From NCBI GenBank assembly GCA_963807355.1, contig CAWEBX010000036.1, positions 1 to 64,000 of the forward strand: a DNA stretch of 64,000 nucleotides, in the 5' to 3' direction. Below are positions 7,643 through 14,384 of this stretch, piece by piece (the first letter of the stretch is position 1; every line of letters starts with the position of its first letter). The notes beneath the pieces are model-generated. The model was not told the origin of the DNA. It saw only the letters and a list, made by a program, of their open reading frames with translations, and searched no databases. The stretch is from Nitrobacter sp963807355. GTDB lineage: Bacteria > Pseudomonadota > Alphaproteobacteria > Rhizobiales > Xanthobacteraceae. The translations under genes and the position numbers were made by a program.

Positions 7643-7649
7643 TAATCGG
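7643..7649 (+). repeat. right attachment-site core (TAATCGG)
   Basis: Direct repeat partner of 477-483. It lies about 160 bp upstream of the integrase start, as usual for integrase-proximal attachment sites. The 7485-7642 spacer holds no gene and is the likely integrase promoter region. Confidence 0.75.
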
Positions 7650-8057
7650 GAACGTCGCCGTCAACGCTGGAACCAGCGCCAACAACGCACGCACCGCGAA
7701 GAAGACCACGCCAGCGACGACGGCCATGTGATAGCCGGAAATCGAAAGCACATGGCCCAATCCCGAAATGAACATCGCCTCATTAACCGGCGTCGTGATG
7801 GCGTCGCGCCGTCCGGTCAGAAGCGCGGTGGCAATGGCCCGCGAGTCATCGCTGAGAACAAGACGGATGCGGACGTCGATGGCGTCTCGCAACTCCTGCA
7901 TCAGCGCGGCATAGCGCAACGCGAGCCCACCACCATGCGGAGAGCTCACGGTCTTGATGGCGCCCATGACGAAGCCGGACGCGCCAATGCCATGGAAATA
8001 CATATCGCGGGCGAAGTCATAGCTTCCGGGCCGCACGGGCGTAAGCGGCGGCTGCAG
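7643..8057 (-). pseudogene. comEC: comEC N-side part, cut at both ends
   Basis: The frame reads LQPPLTPVRPGSYDFARDMY, FHGIGASGFVMGAIK, then the competence-domain core ISGLGHVLSISGYHMAVVAG and RALLALVPALTATFPI, where the element begins. About 200 N-terminal residues expected for ComEC are missing. The sequence upstream of 8057 turns AT-rich and non-coding, so a second event deleted the 5' part of the gene. Together with indels in the other half, this shows comEC was lost in more than one step. Confidence 0.88.
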
Positions 8058-8206
8058 CCGCACAAATACAATATAACTTATTGAGATACTTATATTATAA
8101 AAACTACAGCCTTATACCCCACAAGACTATCCACAATAGCGCTAGGAGCCCACAGCTTACGCGGCGGCGTTCGAAGCACAGGATTCTTCGCGGGACGAAC
8201 GGCTGC
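8058..8206. other. AT-rich junction stretch, no gene seen
   Basis: Positions 8064-8110 are strongly AT-rich, unlike the surroundings, and begin exactly where comEC homology ends. I see no insertion-sequence end, tRNA or clear promoter. It is the left boundary of the accessory block that replaced the comEC 5' end. Confidence 0.4.
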
Positions 8207-8308
8207 CTATCGCGATGCGATTTTGATAATCCACTTTTTCGGCGTGCTCGACACATCCTCCAGGACGGAGTGAACAATTCCAGTCACGGTCAGGCCGGAC
8301 AGGGTCAC
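8207..8308 (-). CDS. possible 33-residue peptide gene
   Basis: GTG at 8308 overlaps the TGA of the upstream (frameshifted) gene. It reads VTLSGLTVTGIVHSVLED then VSSTPKKWIIKIASR to TAG at 8207. The overlap and the beta-like hydrophobic pattern suggest a coupled peptide or the last fragment of a larger protein. No family is recognised. Confidence 0.35.
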   Translation of the reverse strand: MTLSGLTVTGIVHSVLEDVSSTPKKWIIKIASR

Positions 8309-8637
8309 CTCGCCTGCCTTCCGCTGAGCTGGGCAAAGCGAAAACGCCTTGCTTCAATGAATTCTGTTGTTTCGAACGTCTGCATGAATTGCTCCGGTAT
8401 CGCGGCAAGACGCGCGAGACATAGCGGACAAGCGTTAAAGAGAGATTCAAAACGAAATTCGCTCGCCGAGAGACCGGCGGGGACCGTCCGATGGAAAAGC
8501 CACCCGGCATTGCACCGCGTGGCTCCCGGTGAGGACTGTGCCGCTACCTCGGCTTTCAGATTTAGCGCGCTCCAAAATTCTCTGCTCGGCCAAATTGTCC
8601 ACCATGTGCAGCCAATTCGGATCGATCTCCGTGTCAT
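8305..8637 (-). pseudogene. small hypothetical gene with two indels
   Basis: ATG at 8637 begins MT, then an extra AC dinucleotide shifts the frame. The coding frame reads EIDPNWLHMVDNLAEQRILE, ERAKSESRGSGTVLTGSHAV and FPSDGPRRSLGERISF, then shifts again near 8455 to SLFNACPLCLARLAAIPEQF and a C-terminus of RFRFAQLSGRQAR. A CPLC motif is visible. The repaired length is about 109 aa. I know the opening only as a recurrent hypothetical protein of this bacterial family. Confidence 0.5.
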
Positions 8638-8761
8638 TGTGAGCGGCTTGGGATAACCCTGTGCACAGCCTGTGGAAAACTGCCTAAATTACGACTAATT
8701 TTATGAGCTAAGCTGCTGTTATTGTGTCTTTTTATTTTCCTTTGTTGCGTGGTGCTCAAAA

Positions 8762-9232
8762 ATGAAAAGATTTCAATTGCTTGTTCTCGCGGGTTCCATC
8801 GTCGGAATTTCGCCACCTGCATTCTTCTTATCGGCAATGCCTGCGCAGGCGACCCAATGCGTTACAGAACGACCGCCAAACGCGCGATCGCATTGGTCCT
8901 ATCGGCTAATAGACAGCCGAAAATGCTGGTATGCGGGCAAACCGATGTTGTCGAAATCAATGTTGCAATGGTCGCCGACCCGAACGACACAAGCGCGCAA
9001 AACGAAATATGGTGGTCTGTCCGAAGCCGCTCAGCTTAGGGTTTTGACCGACGAGAATACAAAGCTGAAGAAACTGCTGGCCGACGCGCAACCCTACCGA
9101 AAACTAAACGGGCTTCCAGCAAATTACACTCTCCTGGACGCACAGGCTTCAATTCAGGACGATTCTTTAATTCAGGACGAATCTTTCGAAGCGCTTTGGC
9201 GCGTACGCTTCCTAGAAGCGATCGAAAAATAG
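8762..9232 (+). CDS. secreted hypothetical protein with an IS3 OrfA-like coiled segment, 156 aa
   Basis: ATG at 8762 follows an AT-rich promoter-like stretch. Residues 1-31 are a signal peptide (MKRFQLLVLAGSIVG, cleavage near AQA). Residues 44-70 show the pattern HWSYRLIDSRKCWYAGKPML, known in secreted proteins of this family of bacteria. Residues 81-109 (KYGGLSEAAQLRVLTDEN, TKLKKLLADAQ) look like the leucine-zipper region of IS3-family OrfA transposase subunits. The C-terminus is acidic. A hairpin terminator follows 10 bp after the stop. The frame is intact, so the mixture may be a real chimeric gene. Confidence 0.65.
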   Translation: MKRFQLLVLAGSIVGISPPAFFLSAMPAQATQCVTERPPNARSHWSYRLIDSRKCWYAGKPMLSKSMLQWSPTRTTQARKTKYGGLSEAAQLRVLTDENTKLKKLLADAQPYRKLNGLPANYTLLDAQASIQDDSLIQDESFEALWRVRFLEAIEK

Positions 9233-9242
9233 CAATCGTAAG

Positions 9243-9260
9243 CCGCCGGCGAACCGGCGG
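9243..9260 (+). terminator. hairpin terminator
   Basis: Stem CCGCCGG, loop CGAA, stem CCGGCGG, 10 bp after the stop at 9232. The stem is identical to those at 888-907 and 13601-13620. Confidence 0.6.
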
Positions 9261-9293
9261 GCTGTTCGTGATGAATGACCCTCGTCGGAAGTG

Positions 9294-9806
9294 TTAGCCC
9301 CTTTCCTGGTGACGTTGCGTCCGCCCCTTCTCGGCCCAGCCATCGACCCGGTCGATCCAGAGCGGGTAAGTTTCATCGCTGGCGCCGTAGATCTTCAGAA
9401 GCGATCGGACCGTGGGATCTAGCTCGGTGTGAAGGGATTGCCTGGTCCCGCGTATTGCCGATCGAAGCCGACGATCAAGCTCGCCTTCGTTCTCGCGAAA
9501 GATATCGCGGATGGTGTCCAGCGCGAGAGCCAGTTGAATTAAAGCACCTTCGAGGCTCGCCGCTTGGGAAAAGCTGATGATCGTTTCGATCGCGTCGCGC
9601 CATTCGCCAAACTCCACTTGAGTGTCAACTTTGACGGACGCGGAGGCTTTATCGTGCAGCGAGAATTCCCGCTGAGCGCTATCGTCGGCGTCCCACAAGC
9701 GGAGCAACTCGCGAGCGAGCTCCACCACCGGATCGCCGGTAGTCGTCTGTGAGTGGCCTTCCTGAGGCGCTGCGGCGGCTTTCGTGGTATGTCGTGAATC
9801 AGCCAT
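9294..9806 (-). CDS. hypothetical cytosolic protein, 170 aa
   Basis: ATG at 9806 starts MADSRHTTKAAAAPQEGHSQ, a low-complexity head. Helical segments follow: DPVVELARELLRLWDADDSA, EWRDAIETIISFSQAASLEG, IRDIFRENEGELDRRLRSAI and WIDRVDGWAEKGRTQRHQER. It has no membrane segment or cysteines. It is divergent from the ribbon-helix-helix gene at 9922 and shares its repeat-bearing promoter region, so it may be under the same control. I know of similar hypothetical proteins in Bradyrhizobium-type genomes only as unnamed. Confidence 0.65.
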   Translation of the reverse strand: MADSRHTTKAAAAPQEGHSQTTTGDPVVELARELLRLWDADDSAQREFSLHDKASASVKVDTQVEFGEWRDAIETIISFSQAASLEGALIQLALALDTIRDIFRENEGELDRRLRSAIRGTRQSLHTELDPTVRSLLKIYGASDETYPLWIDRVDGWAEKGRTQRHQERG

Positions 9807-9882
9807 GGCGAAGAAGACCTTTTCTCGCTGGGGTGAGAGCCGGGGCGGAAGTTGCTGCTTCCCCTCGGCTTGCTAATTTGAT

Positions 9883-9922
9883 ATATGCGAAATATGCGAA
9901 AGTCAATTAGGCATATGCGAAA
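9883..9922 (+). promoter_or_regulatory. three ATATGCGAAA repeats in a divergent promoter
   Basis: The 10-mer ATATGCGAAA occurs at 9883-9892, 9892-9901 and 9913-9922. The starts are 9 and 21 bp apart, and the last copy touches the ATG of the ribbon-helix-helix gene. Direct repeats of this length are typical operators of ribbon-helix-helix proteins, so autoregulation is likely. That is inference from position. Confidence 0.55.
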
Positions 9923-10086
9923 TGATTGGACGGCCTAAGAGTCACCCAGTCAAAAAGGTCATCGGGTTTACAGAAGAGATGATCGCTGCCGTCGAAGCGT
10001 GGCGATCAAAACAGAAGCCAGTACCAAACGTTTCCGAGGCCATCCGCCGCCTTGTAGAGATCGGGCTAAAGGCGAAGCTGAAATAA
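9922..10086 (+). CDS. small ribbon-helix-helix-like DNA-binding protein, 54 aa
   Basis: ATG at 9922 reads MIGRPKSHPVKKVIGFTEEM, IAAVEAWRSKQKPVPNVSEA and IRRLVEIGLKAKLK. The layout is a short beta-like strand (KVIGFT), then helix, a turn with PNVSEAIRRL, then a second helix. This is the MetJ/Arc-type pattern found in antitoxins and small repressors. No toxin gene is adjacent, as the next gene starts 125 bp downstream. The repeats overlapping its start suggest autoregulation. Confidence 0.7.
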   Translation: MIGRPKSHPVKKVIGFTEEMIAAVEAWRSKQKPVPNVSEAIRRLVEIGLKAKLK

Positions 10087-10211
10087 GTCATCTCGCTTTT
10101 GCGTCCTAAGCGTTGGCGCTTTGAAGGATTCCCGCCGCGAAGTTGTGAACTTTTAAGAGCGAAGGCCAGATACCACTTTCGAATGGTTCTAAGCGTGCCT
10201 AATACGGAGCT

Positions 10212-10490
10212 ATGATCACACCCGACCAAATCCGCGGCGCGCGAGCCATGCTGAACCTGAAGCAAGCTGATTTGGCGGAAGCGGCGGATATTTCCGCGGC
10301 AGCTTTGCATAGCATTGAGCGCGGAGCGTCGGTCCCCAGGGCGTCAACCTTGGCCTCCATCCAACGCGCTCTCGAAGATGCGGGCGCGCAATTCATCCCC
10401 GAAAATGGCGGCGGCGCCGGCGTACGGCTCCGGAAACGGAAACGTCCGCTGACTAGCCAAAGTAGGGCTCGAAAAGGGCAATTGAAATGA
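10212..10490 (+). CDS. XRE-family helix-turn-helix regulator, 92 aa
   Basis: ATG at 10212 begins MITPDQIRGARAMLNLKQAD, LAEAADISAAALHSIERG and ASVPRASTLASIQRALED, a canonical XRE helix-turn-helix spanning residues 3-55, followed by GAQFIPENGGGAGVRLR and a basic tail. The short GAxFI-type segment after the helix-turn-helix is common in alphaproteobacterial one-component repressors. The stop overlaps the next ATG by ATGA, making a two-gene unit. Confidence 0.85.
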   Translation: MITPDQIRGARAMLNLKQADLAEAADISAAALHSIERGASVPRASTLASIQRALEDAGAQFIPENGGGAGVRLRKRKRPLTSQSRARKGQLK

Positions 10491-10711
10491 GGAAGCCCAA
10501 CAAGTCCGAACGACGTAAGCTCCCTTCGAAAGAGGAGCGTCAGGCCCGTAAAGAGTGCCGGGAAGCCGACGCAAGGGTTGCAACGGCTGAGAATGCGAAA
10601 GCTGCAGAGGAATTCGCCAGAAACCGCGAGCGTCTTAAAGCGGAGCGGCTGGCTCGAGAGGCTGGCGAGGCCACCGACGAAGCTGGGCTGAACGCGAAGC
10701 AAAAGTCGTGA
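10487..10711 (+). CDS. highly charged small protein coupled to the XRE regulator, 74 aa
   Basis: ATG at 10487 overlaps the XRE stop. The sequence is almost entirely charged helix (MRKPNKSERRKLPSKEERQA, ENAKAAEEFARNRERLKAER), rich in Lys, Arg, Glu and Ala. Similar short basic-acidic proteins are frequent hypothetical genes in Bradyrhizobium-type genomes. It has no membrane segment or motif, and its role is unknown. Confidence 0.65.
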   Translation: MRKPNKSERRKLPSKEERQARKECREADARVATAENAKAAEEFARNRERLKAERLAREAGEATDEAGLNAKQKS

Positions 10712-10797
10712 CCCGGGGCGTTTCGTGCCTCACGGCATTTGGCGGTTGCCCGCCGATCTGCTTGAGCAATTCCCGGGCGCGGCCGTATGGTGGCGCC

Positions 10798-11067
10798 ATG
10801 ACTACAGCAAAAGAGTTCGTCGACTTCTGGCTCGACGTTAGCGTTCACGCGGACGAGCAAGAGGGCCCGCGTCAGAACCACGCCGCCGTTCAGCACTTGG
10901 CCGACAACCTGCTAAATGCTGCGCGCGAACAGGGTTTCTCAAAGGAGCAGGTCGAATCCGAACTGGGAGACGACCTCGAGGCTTACATCCGTGCCAGCAT
11001 TGATCGCCAGAACGTTGCTGAAGAGACCCGTCTTCGCAATGAGACGGATCTGCTAGAGGTGAAATAG
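10798..11067 (+). CDS. hypothetical protein, 89 aa
   Basis: The start ATG at 10798 (MTTAKEFVDFWLDVSVHADE) was chosen over an earlier in-frame codon at 10708 whose extra residues look non-coding. The body is acidic and helical (QHLADNLLNAAREQGFSKEQ, VESELGDDLEAYIRASIDRQ) with a final charged helix. It could be a small regulator-like or interaction protein. No family is recognised. 150 bp of apparently empty sequence follow. Confidence 0.6.
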   Translation: MTTAKEFVDFWLDVSVHADEQEGPRQNHAAVQHLADNLLNAAREQGFSKEQVESELGDDLEAYIRASIDRQNVAEETRLRNETDLLEVK

Positions 11068-11218
11068 CTCGTGACGGAAAATAATCGCAACTAGGGGTGT
11101 AAAAAGCGGCTGCCCGAACGTCTCACTATAGAGCGGCTGGCTGCTATGCCCCCGGGGTGAAATGGAAAACCCGCCGGAGCGCTTTCGCCAGACGAAGCTC
11201 TTGCCGTAAGGTCGCCAG

Positions 11219-12117
11219 ATGAACGATTCTGCGACTGCACCAAGCTTCATCATTCCTACGCGGTTCGAAGGCGCCACTCTTTCGACCTTGGCCGAGTCGA
11301 TCGCCGCGGGCTGCCCCGGCGGGCTTTCCTCAAAGCTCGTACTGGACTTCCAGAAGCTCAGCTTCATAGAACCGGCAGGGGTCGTCTTTCTCAGCAACTT
11401 GATCTGGTGGCTTCACCAAAATGGGACTGTAGTGAACCTGACAAGCATCGACAAAGACGTAGAGGCCCTACGCTATCTCGATGATTCTCGCTTTTTCGAA
11501 CAACACTGCGGCGCGAAAGTTCGAGAGAATTCGTCTCCCCGAGGAACCACTATCCCCTTGCAGCCAAAAGCTCCCAACCAAAGCCCGACTGGTTGGAGCA
11601 TACGTTCCTGCCGTGGCTGTCGCGTAGGTTGGGAAAGACACAAGCCTCGTTCTGTGACCTCAAAACTTGTCTATCCGAGCTGTTCAACAACATTCGGGAA
11701 CATACCCGGTTGGAGATCGGCAGCATCTTCGTGCAGCACTATCCCAAACGAAACCGGATCACCATTTCGTTGGCGGATTTGGGCTGGGCATACCTGCGAA
11801 GGTCCGGGAGGTGCGGCCAGGGCTTGCTGACCCCGAAACCGTTCTTTTGGCCGTTCAGGAAGGGTTTACCACTAAGTCTATCCCTGGGAACGCAGGCTTG
11901 GGCCTTGACCTGCTGCTAAAAGTCGTCATTGGAACCAACGCTGGAGTGGTGACTATATACACTGGCTGTGCGATGGTGACCTTCTACCGTAACGGATCAG
12001 GTAAAATTGAACATCGGGCTAAAACTGCAGGTTTTAATCCGGGAACGGCCATAGATATTAACCTGCGTACGGATTTAATCGAGGAACTTCCGGAAGAGAG
12101 AGGAGCTGGAATGGTAA
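11219..12117 (+). pseudogene. STAS-domain / GHKL ATPase protein, frameshifted
   Basis: ATG at 11219 opens a STAS-like domain (SKLVLDFQKLSFIEPAGVVF, LSNLIWWLHQNG). A lost A in the run at 11566-11569 shifts frame to PDWLEHTFLPWLSRRLGKTQ, FCDLKTCLSELFNNIREHTR and ITISLADLG, an HATPase N-box (ELFNNIREH). A second lost base near 11787 shifts to LGIPAKVREV and SIPGNAGLGLDLLLKVV (G-box-like). A third shift near 12095 would give the proper stop TAA at 12115, overlapping the next gene's ATG. Such proteins pair with a DUF4325 partner. As written it is inactive. Confidence 0.7.
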
Positions 12118-12400
12118 CAATTCAGATTCACGATCTCGTGGCCGGCGCCAACGCCGCCGACCAAGGGGCCGACGTGTTGCCCCACCTCCGATCAGCCATG
12201 GCGGCCGGAGATCCCTTCGTCGTGTCGTTCAGTAACGTTCAGACCGCGACCTCGTCGTTCGTTAACGCCGCGTTTGTGCCTTTGCTCAAACAGTTTTCGC
12301 TCACGGCGATCAAGCGCAGATGCGGGTCACTGACTCAACACGACAAATCAACCAGATGATTAAGGCCCGTCTCGATCGTGTGGCTTTGGTAGACGCCTAG
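12111..12400 (+). pseudogene. DUF4325-like (STAS-like) partner protein, frameshifted
   Basis: ATG at 12111 reads MVTIQIHDLVAGANAADQGA, DVLPHLRSAMAAGDPFVVSF and VNAAFVPLLKQFSLTAIKRR. A lost base near 12322 breaks the frame, and the other frame gives LRVTDSTRQINQMIKARLDR and VALVDA to TAG at 12398. The start nested in the upstream stop region indicates coupling to the ATPase gene. DUF4325 proteins usually sit beside a GHKL ATPase in a switch module resembling anti-sigma control. That role is known for relatives only in outline. Confidence 0.65.
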
Positions 12401-12409
12401 CTGGCGTCT
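12391..12409 (+). terminator. hairpin terminator after the STAS/ATPase pair
   Basis: Stem AGACGCC (12391-12397), loop TAGCT containing the stop codon, stem GGCGTCT (12403-12409). Confidence 0.55.
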
Positions 12410-12785
12410 GCCCTCAAATATTAGGCGTCATCGCTTCCGGTCCGTAAGTGGGATAGTCGTAAGCCCCATGCCGTGAAACCGAGGCGGCTTGCTTATCCGA
12501 TAGACCGCGCCCGTCCGGAGTTGCCGACGGTCCAGGGGTGGAACGCTCATCTGCCTTCTGCATTGAATCGCCCGGAACGGGCTCATGCCCAACCCATGAT
12601 CCGTTCCGATCAGGCCCGCCGTGACTCCATGCGGCGGACCTTTTTGATGGTGCGCCAATTCATGGTCGTACCGGTCAAACTGGCGATGATTGCATGGATG
12701 AAACGGTGAGGCATTCCCGACAACGCTGACGCGGCACGTTAGTTTCTATAGCAGCAGCGTCGCCCTAGATCGAAACAGGTCATGA
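12401..12785. other. stretch without a convincing gene
   Basis: Open frames exist on both strands (12473-12709 plus, 12428-12658 minus), but neither shows a family or a ribosome site. A hairpin with stem CGGAACGG (12573-12580) and CCGTTCCG (12601-12608) around a 20-base loop is the only structure seen. A small RNA is possible but unsupported. Confidence 0.4.
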
Positions 12786-13022
12786 ATGACTCGCCTTCAG
12801 AAATTCGTTGAGCAAGGTGCGCACGGCGTTGAGCCCGGACGCACCGCGTACGCCTTCAGTCAGGCTAAATTGCCGCCGCCGGGCGAACACCTCGAATGGA
12901 AGGCTGTGCCCTCGTTCAATGCCGCCGATGAGGTGATGCGGGATCCTGGCCTGAAGGACCTTTTCATGAAGGCTATGGAAGAAGGTTGCGCTATCGCGGC
13001 GCCGCCGCCGTCGGCAGATTGA
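12786..13022 (+). CDS. hypothetical protein, 78 aa
   Basis: ATG at 12786 reads MTRLQKFVEQGAHGVEPGRT, then KLPPPGEHLEWKAVPSFNAA and DEVMRDPGLKDLFMKAMEEG, ending with a proline-rich tail. The motif in which a predicted small globular segment carries DPGLKDLF then GCAIAAPP resembles short hypothetical proteins in related genomes. The antisense frame 12780-13046 is arginine-rich and judged a shadow. Confidence is moderate. Confidence 0.5.
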   Translation: MTRLQKFVEQGAHGVEPGRTAYAFSQAKLPPPGEHLEWKAVPSFNAADEVMRDPGLKDLFMKAMEEGCAIAAPPPSAD

Positions 13023-13098
13023 TCGCCACGATCTGGCAATCGCCATCGGAACGATAGTGCCGCGGACGGCTTATTGCTCGCCAACAGGAGCAACTATC

Positions 13099-13368
13099 AT
13101 GGTTGATCGTAACACGAGCACGGAAGCCGAGGGCGCACTTCAAAACGCCGCAGACAAAGTCAAAGACGCCGCACGAGGCATGGCTGGCAACGTGGCCACT
13201 GCGAGCTCAGCCGCTTATGACGAGGGCTCCGAGCTTGTCGTCAAAGCCCCCGGAAGCGCCCTTCTGCTCGCGGGAATTGTAGGCTTCGCGCTGGGCGTGA
13301 TCTTGACCAGAGGGTCTCAGCCGCCGCGCAACACCCTCCAAAAATATTACGATCGATATACCCGGTAG
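13099..13368 (+). CDS. DUF883/YqjD-like membrane-anchored protein, 89 aa
   Basis: ATG at 13099 sits 8 bp after AGGAG. The protein has a helical, alanine-rich, charged head (TEAEGALQNAADKVKDAARG, MAGNVATASSAAYDEGSE), then a hydrophobic segment SALLLAGIVGFALGVILTRG (about residues 52-71) and a basic tail ending QKYYDRYTR. This arrangement matches the ElaB/YqjD/DUF883 family of inner-membrane tail-anchored proteins, some of which bind ribosomes under stress. The earlier in-frame start at 13057 lacks a ribosome site. Confidence 0.75.
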   Translation: MVDRNTSTEAEGALQNAADKVKDAARGMAGNVATASSAAYDEGSELVVKAPGSALLLAGIVGFALGVILTRGSQPPRNTLQKYYDRYTR

Positions 13369-13379
13369 TTTTAGGCCGG

Positions 13380-13613
13380 GTGTCGGACCCATCATTGCTC
13401 GCAAGGTTGGTTCAGGAGATCGATCTCATGTACGCACTGTTTGACGTCCACAAGCAAATTGGACAGCCATTCCCGACCGAAATGGAAGTCTGGGAACATG
13501 CTGTGAAAGAAGGCTTGGTAGAAGATATCCCTGTTGCGGATGAAGCGGGCGGCCGGGTCCTGCCCAGGGGATACCACGTCGCGAAGATAGAAGAACAAAC
13601 CCGCCGGCCTTAA
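13380..13613 (+). CDS. hypothetical protein, 77 aa
   Basis: GTG at 13380 starts 11 bp after the previous stop, and an alternative is ATG at 13428 (MYALFDVHKQIGQPFPTEME). The sequence is soluble and acidic, with VWEHAVKEGLVEDIPVADEA and a GYHVAKIEEQTRRP end. It is likely in one transcript with the DUF883-like gene and is closed by a hairpin at 13601. No family is known to me. Confidence 0.55.
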   Translation: MSDPSLLARLVQEIDLMYALFDVHKQIGQPFPTEMEVWEHAVKEGLVEDIPVADEAGGRVLPRGYHVAKIEEQTRRP

Positions 13614-13620
13614 CCGGCGG
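13601..13620 (+). terminator. hairpin terminator between convergent genes
   Basis: Stem CCGCCGG, loop CCTTAA, stem CCGGCGG. It lies between the plus-strand gene ending 13613 and the cold-shock gene ending 13630 on the minus strand, so it may serve both directions. Confidence 0.6.
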
Positions 13621-13629
13621 GCAGACGGA

Positions 13630-13833
13630 TCAACCGACCCGAAGGTTTTCCGCTGAGGTCTTTCCCTTATTCGGTACTTCCTCGTAGGACACCTTGTCGC
13701 CTTCGTTGAGCGAGCCAAGGCCAGCCTTCTCAACCGCCGAGATATGGACGAAAACGTCCTTGCCGCCGTTATCGGGCTGAATGAAACCATAGCCCTTTTG
13801 CTCGTTGAACCACTTCACGGTACCGATTGCCAC
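13630..13833 (-). CDS. cspA: cold-shock protein (CspA family), 67 aa
   Basis: This is a single OB-fold RNA chaperone. It carries GTVKWFNEQKGYGFIQPD (RNP1 KGYGFI), then DVFVHISAVEKAG (RNP2 VFVHI) and the usual C-terminus KVSYEEVPNKGKTSAENLRV. GTG at 13833 gives the standard N-terminus VAIGTVKWF, while an ATG at 13848 would add five residues (MGKTN). The length matches the family. About 150 bp separate it from the divergent gene upstream, room for the usual long structured leader. The exact paralogue is not determined. Confidence 0.88.
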   Translation of the reverse strand: MAIGTVKWFNEQKGYGFIQPDNGGKDVFVHISAVEKAGLGSLNEGDKVSYEEVPNKGKTSAENLRVG

Positions 13834-13993
13834 GTTAGTCTTCCCCAAAACATTGAGACGCGATTACAGCCCAAGCCGTGACGAATGCAAGACAGGCCGC
13901 CGGCGGAAGCAGCAAAACTGGCGATTGGCAGCCCCGGATAATAACCGCCGGTGCTGAAGTGCCGAGGCAGCGGGATGCAGGCGCCGTTAAGCA

Positions 13994-14122
13994 ATGGCTA
14001 TGACCGATGCGCGGTCGCTAGTGGTTCATCTGCCATTATTGTATTTTGGAACGGTCGCCATCGTAGCCATTTGCATTTGTATCGGTCGACGCCGTCGCCC
14101 CCCGCGACAAAGGAGGGTTTGA
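13994..14122 (+). CDS. single-pass membrane microprotein, 42 aa
   Basis: ATG at 13994 reads MAMTDARSLVVHLPLLYFGT then VAIVAICICIGRRRRPPRQR. Residues 9-31 form one hydrophobic helix followed by a strongly basic tail, so the C-terminus should stay in the cytosol. Its TGA overlaps the ATG of the next gene (TGATG), and the shared AGGAGG lies inside its last codons. It is too short for usual gene finders. The function is unknown. Confidence 0.55.
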   Translation: MAMTDARSLVVHLPLLYFGTVAIVAICICIGRRRRPPRQRRV

Positions 14123-14382
14123 TGAACAAGCGTAAGGACTTGTCTCACGTCCGAACACTGATAAGGGCGCGTAGGCAGGAAGTCCCCTTCCGACAGGGGG
14201 ATAAAGAGCTTTCCCTCGATCCCAGGGAGGCCTTGGCGGATATCCGAACACTGGCCCGTGTCGCCTTAGAGAGTGAGGACACCGCCGTCATGACGCGCGA
14301 TTTAGAGATGATCCTGACAATCGTGGATAAGGCTTTGAGGAGCGGGCCAGAAAACCCCTCCGAAGCGATCTTCGGAGCGTAA
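14122..14382 (+). CDS. hypothetical protein, 86 aa
   Basis: ATG at 14122 follows AGGAGG by 5 bp and overlaps the microprotein stop. The protein reads MNKRKDLSHVRTLIRARRQE, then LSLDPREALADIRTLARVAL and TAVMTRDLEMILTIVDKALR, all-helical and soluble. Two similar DxRTL/VRTL helices hint at an internal repeat. Three bases after its stop, the truncated IS21 remnant begins, so the insertion came close to its 3' end without damaging it. Confidence 0.65.
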   Translation: MNKRKDLSHVRTLIRARRQEVPFRQGDKELSLDPREALADIRTLARVALESEDTAVMTRDLEMILTIVDKALRSGPENPSEAIFGA

Positions 14383-14384
14383 TT

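Noticed and set aside
477..7649. tRNA gene as the integration target
   Set aside because: No tRNA-like cloverleaf lies at either junction. The target is clearly comEC coding sequence.
8120..8140. Single DnaA-box-like TATCCACA
   Set aside because: It is one imperfect copy in an AT-rich junction, with no cluster and no replication gene beside it.
12473..12709. 78-residue open frame on the plus strand
   Set aside because: It starts with GTG without a ribosome site, has arginine/proline-rich random composition, and overlaps an equally open minus frame.
12780..13046. Minus-strand 88-codon frame
   Set aside because: It is arginine-rich and antisense to the more plausible gene at 12786-13022.
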